Program-made: the position numbers and the translations under genes
From: Solirubrobacter ginsenosidimutans
GTDB lineage: Bacteria > Actinomycetota > Thermoleophilia > Solirubrobacterales > Solirubrobacteraceae
NCBI RefSeq assembly: GCF_027587205.1
Contig: NZ_JAPDOD010000006.1
Location: forward strand, 1-64,000
Reading direction: 5' to 3'
Length of the DNA stretch: 64,000 bases
The notes under the pieces: model-generated
Databases searched by the model: none
The model's input: only the letters and a program-made list of their open reading frames with translations
Told to the model about the DNA's origin: nothing
Shown: piece after piece, positions 16,253-24,013 of the stretch
Position numbering within the stretch: the stretch's first letter is position 1
Layout: every line of letters begins with the position of its first letter

Positions 16253-17886
16253 TGAGCATCGCGCCCACCCGCATGATCGAGCGCTCCAAGCGCCGCCACC
16301 CCGCCGCCGAGCGCGAAGCCTGCGTCGTCGAGGTCCACGAGAACTCGCCGCCGACGCTCTTCCACTCCGGTGAGACCTTCCGCCTGGAGCGGCTCCCGGT
16401 CGGCAGCCGGATCGTCTACCCGCCGCCGCCGCTGAAGGGCCTCATCGACGTCGACGCCGCGATCGCCGCGGCGCTGGACTCCCCGCTCGGCATGGACCCG
16501 CTGGACTCGCTCCTGAGCCCGGGCATGAAGCTGACGATCGCCTTCGACGACATCAGCCTCCCGCTGCCGCCGATGAAGCTGCCCGACATCCGCGGCCGCG
16601 TCATCGAGCACGTGCTCGAGCGGGCGTATCGCGCGGGCGTCGAGGACATCCACCTGATCGCCGCGCTGGCGCTGCACCGGCGGATGACGCCGAACGAGCT
16701 CAAGCGCGCCGTCGGCGACCGGATCTTCGACGAGTTCTACCCGGACCGGCTCTACAACCACGACGCCGAGGACCCGACGGAGATCGTCGACCTGGGCGAA
16801 ACCCGCCACGGCGAAGCGGTCGAGCTGTCCAAGCGCGCGGCCGAGTCCGACCTACTGATCTACGTGAACATCAACCTGGTCACGATGGACGGCGGCCACA
16901 AGTCGGTCGCGGTCGGCCTGGGCACGTACAACAGCGTCAAGGCGCACCACAACGTGCACACGATGCGCCACTCGAAGTCGTTCATGGACCCGTCGAAGTC
17001 CGAGCTGCACAACAGCGCCTCGCGGCAGGGCGACGTCGTCGAGGCCGTCGTCCCGATCTTCCACATCGAGACGACGCTCAACAACGACATGTTCGACGGG
17101 CCGCTCGCGTTCCTCGCCAAGCCCGAGGCCCGCTGGACGCCGCGCGACCAGGCGACGTTCGCGGCGCTGAAGCGCACGACGGACCGGATGAACCCGAAGC
17201 TGCGGCGCGCCGCGTTCCACAAGTCGACCGCGCCGTACGCGGTGACGGGCGTGCAGGCAGGCGCCGTCGCCCCGGTCCATGAGGTGACGCTCGAGCACTG
17301 CGCGGCCCAGCAGGCGGTCGGCGTGCGCGGGCAGGCGGACATCGTCACCGCCGGGCTGCCCTACGTCGGCCCGTACAACGTCAACTCGATCCTCAACCCC
17401 GTGCTCGTGATGTGCATGGGCCTCGGGTACTTCTTCAACCTCTACCACGGGGTCCCGCTCGTGCGCGAGGGCGGCGTGATGATCTTCACCCACCCGGTCA
17501 CGCGCGAGTTCCACCCGGTCCACCACCCCTCCTACGTCGACTTCTACGAGGAGGTGCTGGCGACCACGACGGACCCGATCGAGATCGAGCAGCGCTTCGA
17601 GAAGTCCTACGCCGAGGACGAGTGGTACCGCCACCTGTACCGGAAGAGCTACGCCTACCACGGCGTCCATCCGTTCTACATGTGGTACTGGGGCGCGCAC
17701 GCGCTGCAGCACCTCGGCGACGTGATCTTCGTGGGCGGCGACCCCGAGGCCTGCCGCAGGCTCGGCTTCCGCCGCGCGGACACGATGCGCGACGCGCTGG
17801 AGATGGCCGAGCAGGTCGTCGGGCGCGATCCGTCGCTGACCCATTTCCACTGCCCGCCGCTGTTCTACGCGCAGGTCGAGGCCTAA
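16252..17886 (+). CDS. LarA-like (DUF2088) protein, putative NPN-dependent isomerase/epimerase
   Basis: The 544-residue protein carries divergent LarA landmarks. ALHRRMTPNEL (140-150) corresponds to the LarA HRPMT motif with a catalytic His. GGHKS (214-218) corresponds to the GGRKS segment whose Lys tethers the nickel-pincer cofactor. AHHNVHTM (231-238) corresponds to the NHxxxM segment with a nickel-ligand His. The N-terminal DDISLPLPPM (99-108) replaces the usual DxTRP, so the substrate-binding Arg of lactate racemase is missing, and the second catalytic His is not evident. It is ~120 residues longer than LarA. With larB, larC and larE close by, an NPN enzyme acting on a lipid-type substrate is likely; the reaction is unknown. 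Confidence 0.8.
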   Translation: MSIAPTRMIERSKRRHPAAEREACVVEVHENSPPTLFHSGETFRLERLPVGSRIVYPPPPLKGLIDVDAAIAAALDSPLGMDPLDSLLSPGMKLTIAFDDISLPLPPMKLPDIRGRVIEHVLERAYRAGVEDIHLIAALALHRRMTPNELKRAVGDRIFDEFYPDRLYNHDAEDPTEIVDLGETRHGEAVELSKRAAESDLLIYVNINLVTMDGGHKSVAVGLGTYNSVKAHHNVHTMRHSKSFMDPSKSELHNSASRQGDVVEAVVPIFHIETTLNNDMFDGPLAFLAKPEARWTPRDQATFAALKRTTDRMNPKLRRAAFHKSTAPYAVTGVQAGAVAPVHEVTLEHCAAQQAVGVRGQADIVTAGLPYVGPYNVNSILNPVLVMCMGLGYFFNLYHGVPLVREGGVMIFTHPVTREFHPVHHPSYVDFYEEVLATTTDPIEIEQRFEKSYAEDEWYRHLYRKSYAYHGVHPFYMWYWGAHALQHLGDVIFVGGDPEACRRLGFRRADTMRDALEMAEQVVGRDPSLTHFHCPPLFYAQVEA

Positions 17887-18644
17887 TGAAGTTCGCCTCT
17901 GGAGGCCGCCGGCTGGAGAAGCTGGCGGGCTCCAACCCCACCCGCCGGGAATCCACACCCCGCAAGTGGCGGACGGTCAGCGCCGGCAAGGACCCGTGGG
18001 CCGAGCGCGGCGTCGAGGACCAGGCGTGGCTGCGCGAGCCGCGCCCCGCGCTGCTGCGCGAGATCGCGCAGCAGACCCTGCTCTTCCCGGCGACGAAGCT
18101 CGTCTCCCAGCCGACGGTGGTCGGCGCCGAGGACCTGATCCATGCGCCCCAGCCCGCGATCCTCGCGCCCAACCACGAGAGCGACATCGACACGCCGCTC
18201 GTCCTGCTCAGCCTCCCGCACTCCTGGCGCTCGCGCACGGTCGTCGGCGCCGCGTCGGACCGCTTCTACCGCAAGCGCGGCTACGCGCTGGCGTCCGGGT
18301 TCTGGATCAACACCTTCCCGTTCGACCGCGGCGGCGGCCAGCGCCGCGGTCTGGCCGCGGCGGCCGCGCACCTGCGCGACGGCCGCAACGTGATGCTCTT
18401 CCCGCAGGGCACCCGCGGGGCGGGGCCGGACGGTTACCGCCACGGCGTCTCAGAACTCGCGCTGACCGCCGGCGTCCCGATCATCCCGGTCCACATCGAA
18501 GGCTCGGCGCTCGTGATGCCCAAAGGGCGCGGGCTCAACCGCCGCGCCCGCACCACGGTCACCTTCGCGCGCCCGCTGCATCCCCGCCCGGGCGAGACGC
18601 CCGCCGAGCTCACGCAGCGCCTGCACGACGCGATCGAGGCCTGA
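17886..18644 (+). CDS. PlsC-type 1-acylglycerol-3-phosphate acyltransferase family protein
   Basis: The 252-residue product has the acyltransferase motif H-x4-D (NHESDID, H97 and D102), motif III-like FPQGTR (usually EGTR), and the downstream VPIIPVHIEG block. A basic N-terminal extension of ~60 residues precedes the domain. These enzymes esterify an acyl chain to a hydroxyl group of a lipid precursor. It is the last gene of the reductase/dehydrogenase/LarA-like operon, and its ATG overlaps the previous TAA by one base. In this setting it may acylate the alcohol or hydroxy-lipid made by the upstream enzymes. Confidence 0.85.
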   Translation: MKFASGGRRLEKLAGSNPTRRESTPRKWRTVSAGKDPWAERGVEDQAWLREPRPALLREIAQQTLLFPATKLVSQPTVVGAEDLIHAPQPAILAPNHESDIDTPLVLLSLPHSWRSRTVVGAASDRFYRKRGYALASGFWINTFPFDRGGGQRRGLAAAAAHLRDGRNVMLFPQGTRGAGPDGYRHGVSELALTAGVPIIPVHIEGSALVMPKGRGLNRRARTTVTFARPLHPRPGETPAELTQRLHDAIEA

Positions 18645-18647
18645 GCC

Positions 18648-19309
18648 TCAACTGCCGTTCTGCCAGGCCTTGCAGAGCTTGGCCTGTGCCTTGGAGGATG
18701 ACCGCAGCCAGGCGACGACCCGGCTGCCGACATCGGTCGATGCTCGAACGTGACCACGCCGAGCGCGTGCAAGTCGGTCTGCGGCGAGATCTCGGTCCCG
18801 ATCGCCTGATCCGGGGCCATGTAGGTGGGCGTGCCGATCATGAACCAGGTCTGGGTGAGGTGCTGGCTGACGCGCCCGAACGCCTTGGCGATCCCGAAGT
18901 CCGCGATCTTGACGCCGCCGTCGGCGGTGACGAGCAGGTTCTCCGGCTTGAGATCGCGATGCACGACGCCGGCGTCGTGGGCGTGCGCGAGCCCGGCCAG
19001 TACCGCCTCCAGCACGCCGGCGACCTGCGCGACCGTGGTCAGCCCGACGTAGCTCCGCAACGACCCGCGCTCGAGGTACTCCATTGCGATGTAGGGCGCG
19101 CCGTCGTGCTCGAAGAACCGATGGACCGTGACGATGTTCGGATGCCGCAACGAGCCGGCGATGCGCGACTCCGCGAGGAAGCGCTCGACCAGCCGCGGAT
19201 CCGAGGACCGCAGGTCGAGTTCCTTGAGCGCGACGTGGCGGTCCAGGCTGGCCTCGTAGGCGAGATAGACGACCGCCATCCCGCCGCGGACTCCTAACCT
19301 TTCGGTCAT
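18648..19309 (-). pseudogene. Decayed Ser/Thr protein kinase (PknB-like), internal deletion with frameshift
   Basis: From the ATG at 19309 the frame encodes a recognisable kinase N- and mid-lobe: GGMAVVYLA, catalytic Lys in HVALKEL, VVHRDLKPENLL, IADFGIAKAF, GTPTYMAPDQA. The first ~10 residues before the Gly loop are missing. After TDLHALGVVTFE (near 18745) the kinase ends abruptly. In another frame a coding-like tail continues (VGSRVVAWLRSSSKAQAKL) to a TGA at 18648. This fits a kinase gene that lost its C-lobe and spacer by deletion. A functional kinase is unlikely. Confidence 0.65.
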
Positions 19310-19350
19310 GATCGACCGCGCCGCCGCCGCGCGCGCTCCCCGAAGAAACC

Positions 19351-19371
19351 TAAAGGGGACTGTCCCCTTTA
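19351..19371. repeat. Palindromic repeat AAAGGGGACTGTCCCCTTT, copy 1
   Basis: A perfect palindrome with 10-base arms (TAAAGGGGAC / GTCCCCTTTA) around a central T, placed just before the GTG of the LigD-like polymerase gene. A near-identical, longer copy follows that gene. Confidence 0.85.
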
Positions 19372-19381
19372 TCTTCAGGGC

Positions 19382-20374
19382 GTGGCCGAAGAAGCGGTAA
19401 TCGAGCTCGCCGGGCGCGAGGTGCGGATCACCAGCCCGGACAAGGTGCTCTTCAACGAGCGCGGTGAGACCAAGCTCGACCTCGTCCGCTATTACGCCGC
19501 GGTCGCCGAGCCGCTGCTGCGGACGATGGGCGGGCGGCCGGTGCTGATGCAGCGCTTCCCGCAGGGCGCCAGCGGCAAGTCGTTCTTTCAGAAGCGGGTG
19601 CCCGACAGCGCGCCCGACTGGCTGCAGACGACGACGGTCGAGACCGTCAACGGCACGCCGTCGCGCGCGCTGGTTGCCGCGGACGCCGCGCACGTGGCGT
19701 GGGCGGTCAACCTCGCCTGCCTCGGCTTTCACGTCTGGCCGTACCTCGCCGAGGATCCCGCACACACCGACGAGCTGCGCCTCGACCTCGACCCGACGCC
19801 CGGAACCGGGTTCGCTGAAGCTCGCGCCGCGGCGTGGGAGCTCAAGGCGCTGCTCGACGAGCACGGCATCGCCAGCTTCCCCAAGACGACCGGCAACCGC
19901 GGACTCCACGTCTACGTCCGCCTGCAGCCGCGCTGGGACTCCTACGAGGTGCGGTCGGCGGCGGTCGCCGTCGCGCGCGAGCTCGAGCGCCGCCGTCCCG
20001 ACATCCTCACCGCCGCGTGGTGGAAGGAGGAGCGCGGGAAGCGCATCTTCGTCGACTACAACCAGAACGCGCCGCACAAGACGGTCTTCGGCGCCTGGTC
20101 GGTGCGGGCGCGCAAGGGCGCGCAGGTCTCGACGCCGCTGAGCTGGGACGAGCTCGACGACGTCCACCCCGACGAGCTGACGCTCGCGACGGTCGTCGGC
20201 CGCGACGACCCGTGGGCCACCATCAACGAAAACCCGCAGTCGCTCGAGCCGCTGCTGGAGATGAACGCCCGCGACCGCGCCGGCGGCCTGATGGACGCGC
20301 CCTGGCCGCCCGTCTACCCGAAGCAGCCCGACGAACCGCCCCGCGTCGCCCCCAGCCGCGCCCGGCGAACATAA
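19382..20374 (+). CDS. LigD-type primase-polymerase (PolDom), non-homologous end-joining family
   Basis: The 330-residue protein is a stand-alone archaeo-eukaryotic primase-polymerase domain of the LigD family. It carries the metal site DLDPTPG (D135, D137), GNRGLHVYV at ~171-179 and [12 protein letters not shown] near 225. Bacterial homologues fill gaps and add nucleotides during double-strand-break repair with Ku and LigD ligase. Neither Ku nor a ligase is in this window. The gene starts with GTG 11 bases after one palindromic repeat, and its TAA stop lies inside the second repeat copy, so the gene is framed by repeats. Confidence 0.9.
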   Translation: MAEEAVIELAGREVRITSPDKVLFNERGETKLDLVRYYAAVAEPLLRTMGGRPVLMQRFPQGASGKSFFQKRVPDSAPDWLQTTTVETVNGTPSRALVAADAAHVAWAVNLACLGFHVWPYLAEDPAHTDELRLDLDPTPGTGFAEARAAAWELKALLDEHGIASFPKTTGNRGLHVYVRLQPRWDSYEVRSAAVAVARELERRRPDILTAAWWKEERGKRIFVDYNQNAPHKTVFGAWSVRARKGAQVSTPLSWDELDDVHPDELTLATVVGRDDPWATINENPQSLEPLLEMNARDRAGGLMDAPWPPVYPKQPDEPPRVAPSRARRT

Positions 20375-20395
20375 AGGGGACTGTCCCCTTTATGT
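20369..20395. repeat. Palindromic repeat AAAGGGGACTGTCCCCTTT, copy 2
   Basis: A perfect palindrome with 13-base arms (ACATAAAGGGGAC / GTCCCCTTTATGT) around a central T. It supplies the TAA stop codon of the polymerase gene (20372-20374) and ends a few bases before the aldo/keto reductase start. The 19-base core is identical to copy 1. Confidence 0.85.
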
Positions 20396-20402
20396 TGTGA
20401 GG

Positions 20403-21245
20403 ATGATCAAGCGCGCCCCCTTCGGCGCGACCGGACACGAGTCCAGCCGCGTGATCTTCGGTGCCGCGGCGCTCGGCGACGTCTCCAAGACGGACGCCGA
20501 CCGCACGCTCGAGGTGATCCTCGAGCACGGCATCAACCACATCGACGTCGCGGCCAGTTACGGCGATGCGGAACTGCGCATCGCGAACTGGCTCAAAGGC
20601 GACCACGAGTTCTTCGTCGCGACCAAGACCGGGGAGCGGGAGTACGCCCCGGCGCGCGAGCAGATCCGCCGCTCGCTCGACCGGCTCGGGGTCGACCACG
20701 TGGACTCGATCCAGCTGCACAACCTGTGCGACGTGATCGAGTGGGACATCGCCCTCAGCCCCGGCGGCGCGCTGGAGGCCTGTCTCGAGGCGCGCGACGA
20801 GGGTCTGGTGCGCTTCATCGGCGTCACCGGCCACGGCCTGAGCATCCCGAAGATGCACCAGCGCAGCCTCGCCCGCCACGACTTCGACTCCGTGCTGTGC
20901 CCGTACAACTGGGTGCAGATGCAGGACCCGCGCTACGCCGAGACCTTCGACGGCCTCGCGGCGATCTGCAAGGAGCGCAACGTCGCGCTGCAGACGATCA
21001 AGAGCCTCGCCTACAAGCCGTGGGAGGGCCGCGAGCACACCGCCTCGACCTGGTACGAGCCGCTCACCGACCAGGGGGACATCGACCTCGCCGTCAGCTG
21101 GGTGCTGTCCAACCCGCAGACGTTCCTCCTGACCACCGGCGACGTCGACGTCCTGCCGAAGCTGCTCGACGCCGCCGAGCGGGCGGGGGAGCGTCCGCCG
21201 GACGAGGCGATGGCGAAACTCGACCTCGCGCCGCTCTTCACGTAG
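20403..21245 (+). CDS. Aldo/keto reductase
   Basis: The protein (~280 residues) is a TIM-barrel NADPH oxidoreductase of the AKR superfamily. The catalytic tetrad is visible: Asp in HIDVAASYG, Tyr in the same segment, Lys in FVATKTG and His in SIQLHN. Two near starts exist, GTG at 20397 and ATG at 20403; the ATG was chosen. Substrate unknown. It follows the second palindromic repeat and is convergent with a histidine-kinase gene. Confidence 0.88.
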   Translation: MIKRAPFGATGHESSRVIFGAAALGDVSKTDADRTLEVILEHGINHIDVAASYGDAELRIANWLKGDHEFFVATKTGEREYAPAREQIRRSLDRLGVDHVDSIQLHNLCDVIEWDIALSPGGALEACLEARDEGLVRFIGVTGHGLSIPKMHQRSLARHDFDSVLCPYNWVQMQDPRYAETFDGLAAICKERNVALQTIKSLAYKPWEGREHTASTWYEPLTDQGDIDLAVSWVLSNPQTFLLTTGDVDVLPKLLDAAERAGERPPDEAMAKLDLAPLFT

Positions 21246-21296
21246 AAGAGGGCGCCGATCACCCCGCCCACGGCAACGTGACAGGTGGGAAGGTGA

Positions 21297-21343
21297 GCGA
21301 GCGTCGACTTTCGTGAGCAGAGCGCGAGAAACTCGACGCTCGC
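21297..21343. terminator. Hairpin between convergent aldo/keto reductase and histidine-kinase genes
   Basis: Perfect 11-base arms (GCGAGCGTCGA at 21297-21307, TCGACGCTCGC at 21333-21343) enclose a 25-base loop that can pair further (CTTTC / GAAA). It sits in the 199-base gap between two converging genes, where a bidirectional terminator would be expected. No long T-run follows, so the call is moderate. Confidence 0.4.
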
Positions 21344-21444
21344 GTCGCGAGCGCGAACCTGATCAAGACCCGCGCACGGGCCCTCAAACGCGCACGGTCG
21401 ACCACGGCGACCGGGACAAAGCGCGCGCGGAGTTGACGTTCGAC

Positions 21445-23988
21445 CTAAGAGCGATCAAGCAGTTCCCGCAGCGTTCGCAGCAGCGTCTCGCGGTCGAACG
21501 GCTTCTCCAGGAACGCGCTTCCCGGCGGGAGGTTCCCACGACCGTGCACGGTGTCGCGCGCGTAGCCGGAGACGAACAGCGTGCGCAGACCGGGCCGCGA
21601 GTCCTGCAGGCGGCGGGCCAGCTCCGGCCCCGGCATCTCGGGCATGATCACGTCGGTCACCAGCGCGTCGATGTGCGGGTCGTCGCGGGCGAGCACGGCG
21701 GTGGGCCGCGCCTCGCTCAGCACGCGGTAGCCGGCGCCCGAGAGGATCAGCTCCACGAGCGCGCGCACGCCCTCCTCGTCCTCGCACAACAGGATCGTCT
21801 CGTGCCCGCCCACCGGTTCCGCGCCCGCGACCGCCGCAGGAGCCGTGGCGTGCCCGGACGTCACCGGCAAATAGACCTCGAACGTCGTGCCGATCCCCGG
21901 CTCGGACTCCACCCGCACGTGCCCGCCGGACTGCGTGATCGCCCCGTGCACGGAGGCGAGCCCGAGCCCCGTCCCCTCACCCACCGGCTTGGTCGTGTAG
22001 AAGGGCTCGAAGACGTGCGGCAGTGCCTCCGGCTCGATCCCAATGCCGGTGTCGGTGACGCGCAGGCACACGAATCCGTCGGAAGCAGCGGTCTCGATCA
22101 GCAGCCTGCCGCCCTCGGGCATCGCGTCACGCGCGTTGACCGCCAGGTTGATCAGCACCTGCTCGATCTGCGCGGCGTCCGCGAACACCTCGGGCAGCGC
22201 GCCGGGCGAGCGCAGTTCGACCTCGATGTCCTCGCCGATCAGGCGCTCGAGCATCGGCGTCAGCCCGCGCGCCACCGTGCTGAGATCGAGCACCTCCGGA
22301 TCGAGCATCTGCCGGCGCGAGAACGCCAGCAGCTGGCGCGTCAGGACCGTCGCGCGTTCAGCCGCCCGCTCGATCTCCCCCAGCTCGGCCGCCCCGTCGC
22401 CCGCGCCGATCCGCGCCAAGGCCAGCTGACCGTACCCCGAGATCACCGTCAGCAGGTTGTTGAAGTCGTGCGCGATCCCGCCGGCGAGCTGACCCACAGC
22501 CTCCATCTTCTGCGCCTGGCGCAACTGCTCCTCGAGCTCGTGGCGGGCGGTGATGTCGCGCGCGATCAGCGACAGCCCGACGAACGCGCCCGACGCATCG
22601 GCGATCGCTGAGACGGTCGACTCGGCGGGGAACTCGGCGCCGTCGCGGCGCATGTGGCGCGACTCGGTCCTGATCGTCCCCGCTGCTTGCAGCAGAGCGA
22701 GCTGCGACTCGAGCTCGTGCCAGCGGTCCGGTGGCCAGATCACCTCGGAGATCGGGCGCCCGATGGCCTCGTCGCGAGCGTACCCGTAGACGCGCTCCGC
22801 GCCGGCGTTCCAGCTCGTCACCTTCCCGTCCAGTCCGATGGCGACGATCGCGTCCCACGACGACTCGACGAGCGACGCGAGATAGCGCGCCGCCAGCTCG
22901 CCCTGCAACCGCTCGGTGACATCGCGCACATGGCCCACGAACAGCGCCGGTCCGCGATCCAGGAGGCGGGAGATCGTCACCTCGGCGGGGAACTCCGACC
23001 CGTCGGCGCGCAGCGCGGTGAGCTCGACGGGGCGCCCGATGATCGACGACGAGCCGGTCGCGACCGCGTGGGCGAGCCCGCGCCGGTGCGCTTCGCGATG
23101 CTCCGGCGGGATCACGAGCGGTGCCAGCTCGCGCCCGATCACGTCCCCGCTGCGGCGGCCGAACAGCCGCTCGGCGGCGGGGTTGAACTCGCGCACGCGG
23201 CCGCCCGCGTCGAGCGTGATCACCGCGTCGACGGTCGCGTCGATGATCGCCAGCTCCCGGAACCGGTTGCGCTCCAGCGCGCCGCCCATCATCACGCCCA
23301 GCGCGCCGAAGATCAGGATCAGGCACGCCCCGAGTAGGCCCAGACCCTCGCGCATGCCGAACACCCCGTGCCGCTGACCTTCGAGGCACAGGAAGGTGAG
23401 CGCGACCGGCAGGACGATCACCACCGGCGCCAGCCGCCGCAGCAGCGCACCGCCCGGCCCGTCGCTGACCCACAGCGCCCGCAGCCCGCCTTCGCGGCGC
23501 ACGGCGAGCAGCCCCGCGCTCAACGCGAGGATCGCGAAGGCGGTCGGCAGCGCCATCGGGGTGAACGGCGACGAGCGCAGCCCGCGCTGCAGCTCGGGCA
23601 CGCTGAAGAGGTAGCCGATCAGGGCCAGCCCCGCGATCACGGCGGCGACCAGCGCACACCCGTCGGCGAAGCTCGGGCGCCGGTCCAGTGCGAGCAGCGC
23701 CGCCCCGATCAGCACGACGCAGACGGCGGCGTTGACGGGGATCTCGTTCCCGCTCGGGAGCAGGCCGGCGAGCGCGACGACACCGCCGAGCACCAGCGGC
23801 GCGCCGAGCGCCCGCCAGCGCGCCAGCCCCGCCGCCGCGGTCAGGATCGCCAGCGCGCCGACCGGGAGCATCGCCCGCGCTCCCCCGAAGTCCTGCAGCA
23901 CCTCGATCTCGAACAGCGCACCCGCCAGAACCAGCACGGCGATGGTCGCCGCGGTTGCCGCCCCCAGAAAACCGAGATCCCTGCGCAT
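21445..23988 (-). CDS. Hybrid histidine kinase with 7-8 TM sensor, two PAS domains and a receiver
   Basis: The 847-residue protein begins with ~240 residues of hydrophobic helices, then two PAS domains (AIIDATVDAVITLDAGG... and LVESSWDAIVAIGLDG...). HisKA follows with the phospho-acceptor in GGIAHDFNNLL, then HATPase_c (NLAVNARDAMPEGG, DTGIGI, GTGLGLASVHG) and a C-terminal receiver with LVTDVIMPEMPG. It is a membrane sensor that can autophosphorylate and pass phosphate to its own receiver. There is no DNA-binding output, so a partner elsewhere is likely. It lies 25 bases downstream of the GGDEF-EAL gene on the same strand. Confidence 0.9.
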   Translation of the reverse strand: MRRDLGFLGAATAATIAVLVLAGALFEIEVLQDFGGARAMLPVGALAILTAAAGLARWRALGAPLVLGGVVALAGLLPSGNEIPVNAAVCVVLIGAALLALDRRPSFADGCALVAAVIAGLALIGYLFSVPELQRGLRSSPFTPMALPTAFAILALSAGLLAVRREGGLRALWVSDGPGGALLRRLAPVVIVLPVALTFLCLEGQRHGVFGMREGLGLLGACLILIFGALGVMMGGALERNRFRELAIIDATVDAVITLDAGGRVREFNPAAERLFGRRSGDVIGRELAPLVIPPEHREAHRRGLAHAVATGSSSIIGRPVELTALRADGSEFPAEVTISRLLDRGPALFVGHVRDVTERLQGELAARYLASLVESSWDAIVAIGLDGKVTSWNAGAERVYGYARDEAIGRPISEVIWPPDRWHELESQLALLQAAGTIRTESRHMRRDGAEFPAESTVSAIADASGAFVGLSLIARDITARHELEEQLRQAQKMEAVGQLAGGIAHDFNNLLTVISGYGQLALARIGAGDGAAELGEIERAAERATVLTRQLLAFSRRQMLDPEVLDLSTVARGLTPMLERLIGEDIEVELRSPGALPEVFADAAQIEQVLINLAVNARDAMPEGGRLLIETAASDGFVCLRVTDTGIGIEPEALPHVFEPFYTTKPVGEGTGLGLASVHGAITQSGGHVRVESEPGIGTTFEVYLPVTSGHATAPAAVAGAEPVGGHETILLCEDEEGVRALVELILSGAGYRVLSEARPTAVLARDDPHIDALVTDVIMPEMPGPELARRLQDSRPGLRTLFVSGYARDTVHGRGNLPPGSAFLEKPFDRETLLRTLRELLDRS

Positions 23989-24013
23989 TCAGGCCAACTG
24001 CGGCCGATCGTAC

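Noticed and set aside
8786..18644. Horizontal transfer island for the lar/lipid block
   Set aside because: Base composition and codon use match the surroundings and there is no integrase, tRNA end or direct repeat.
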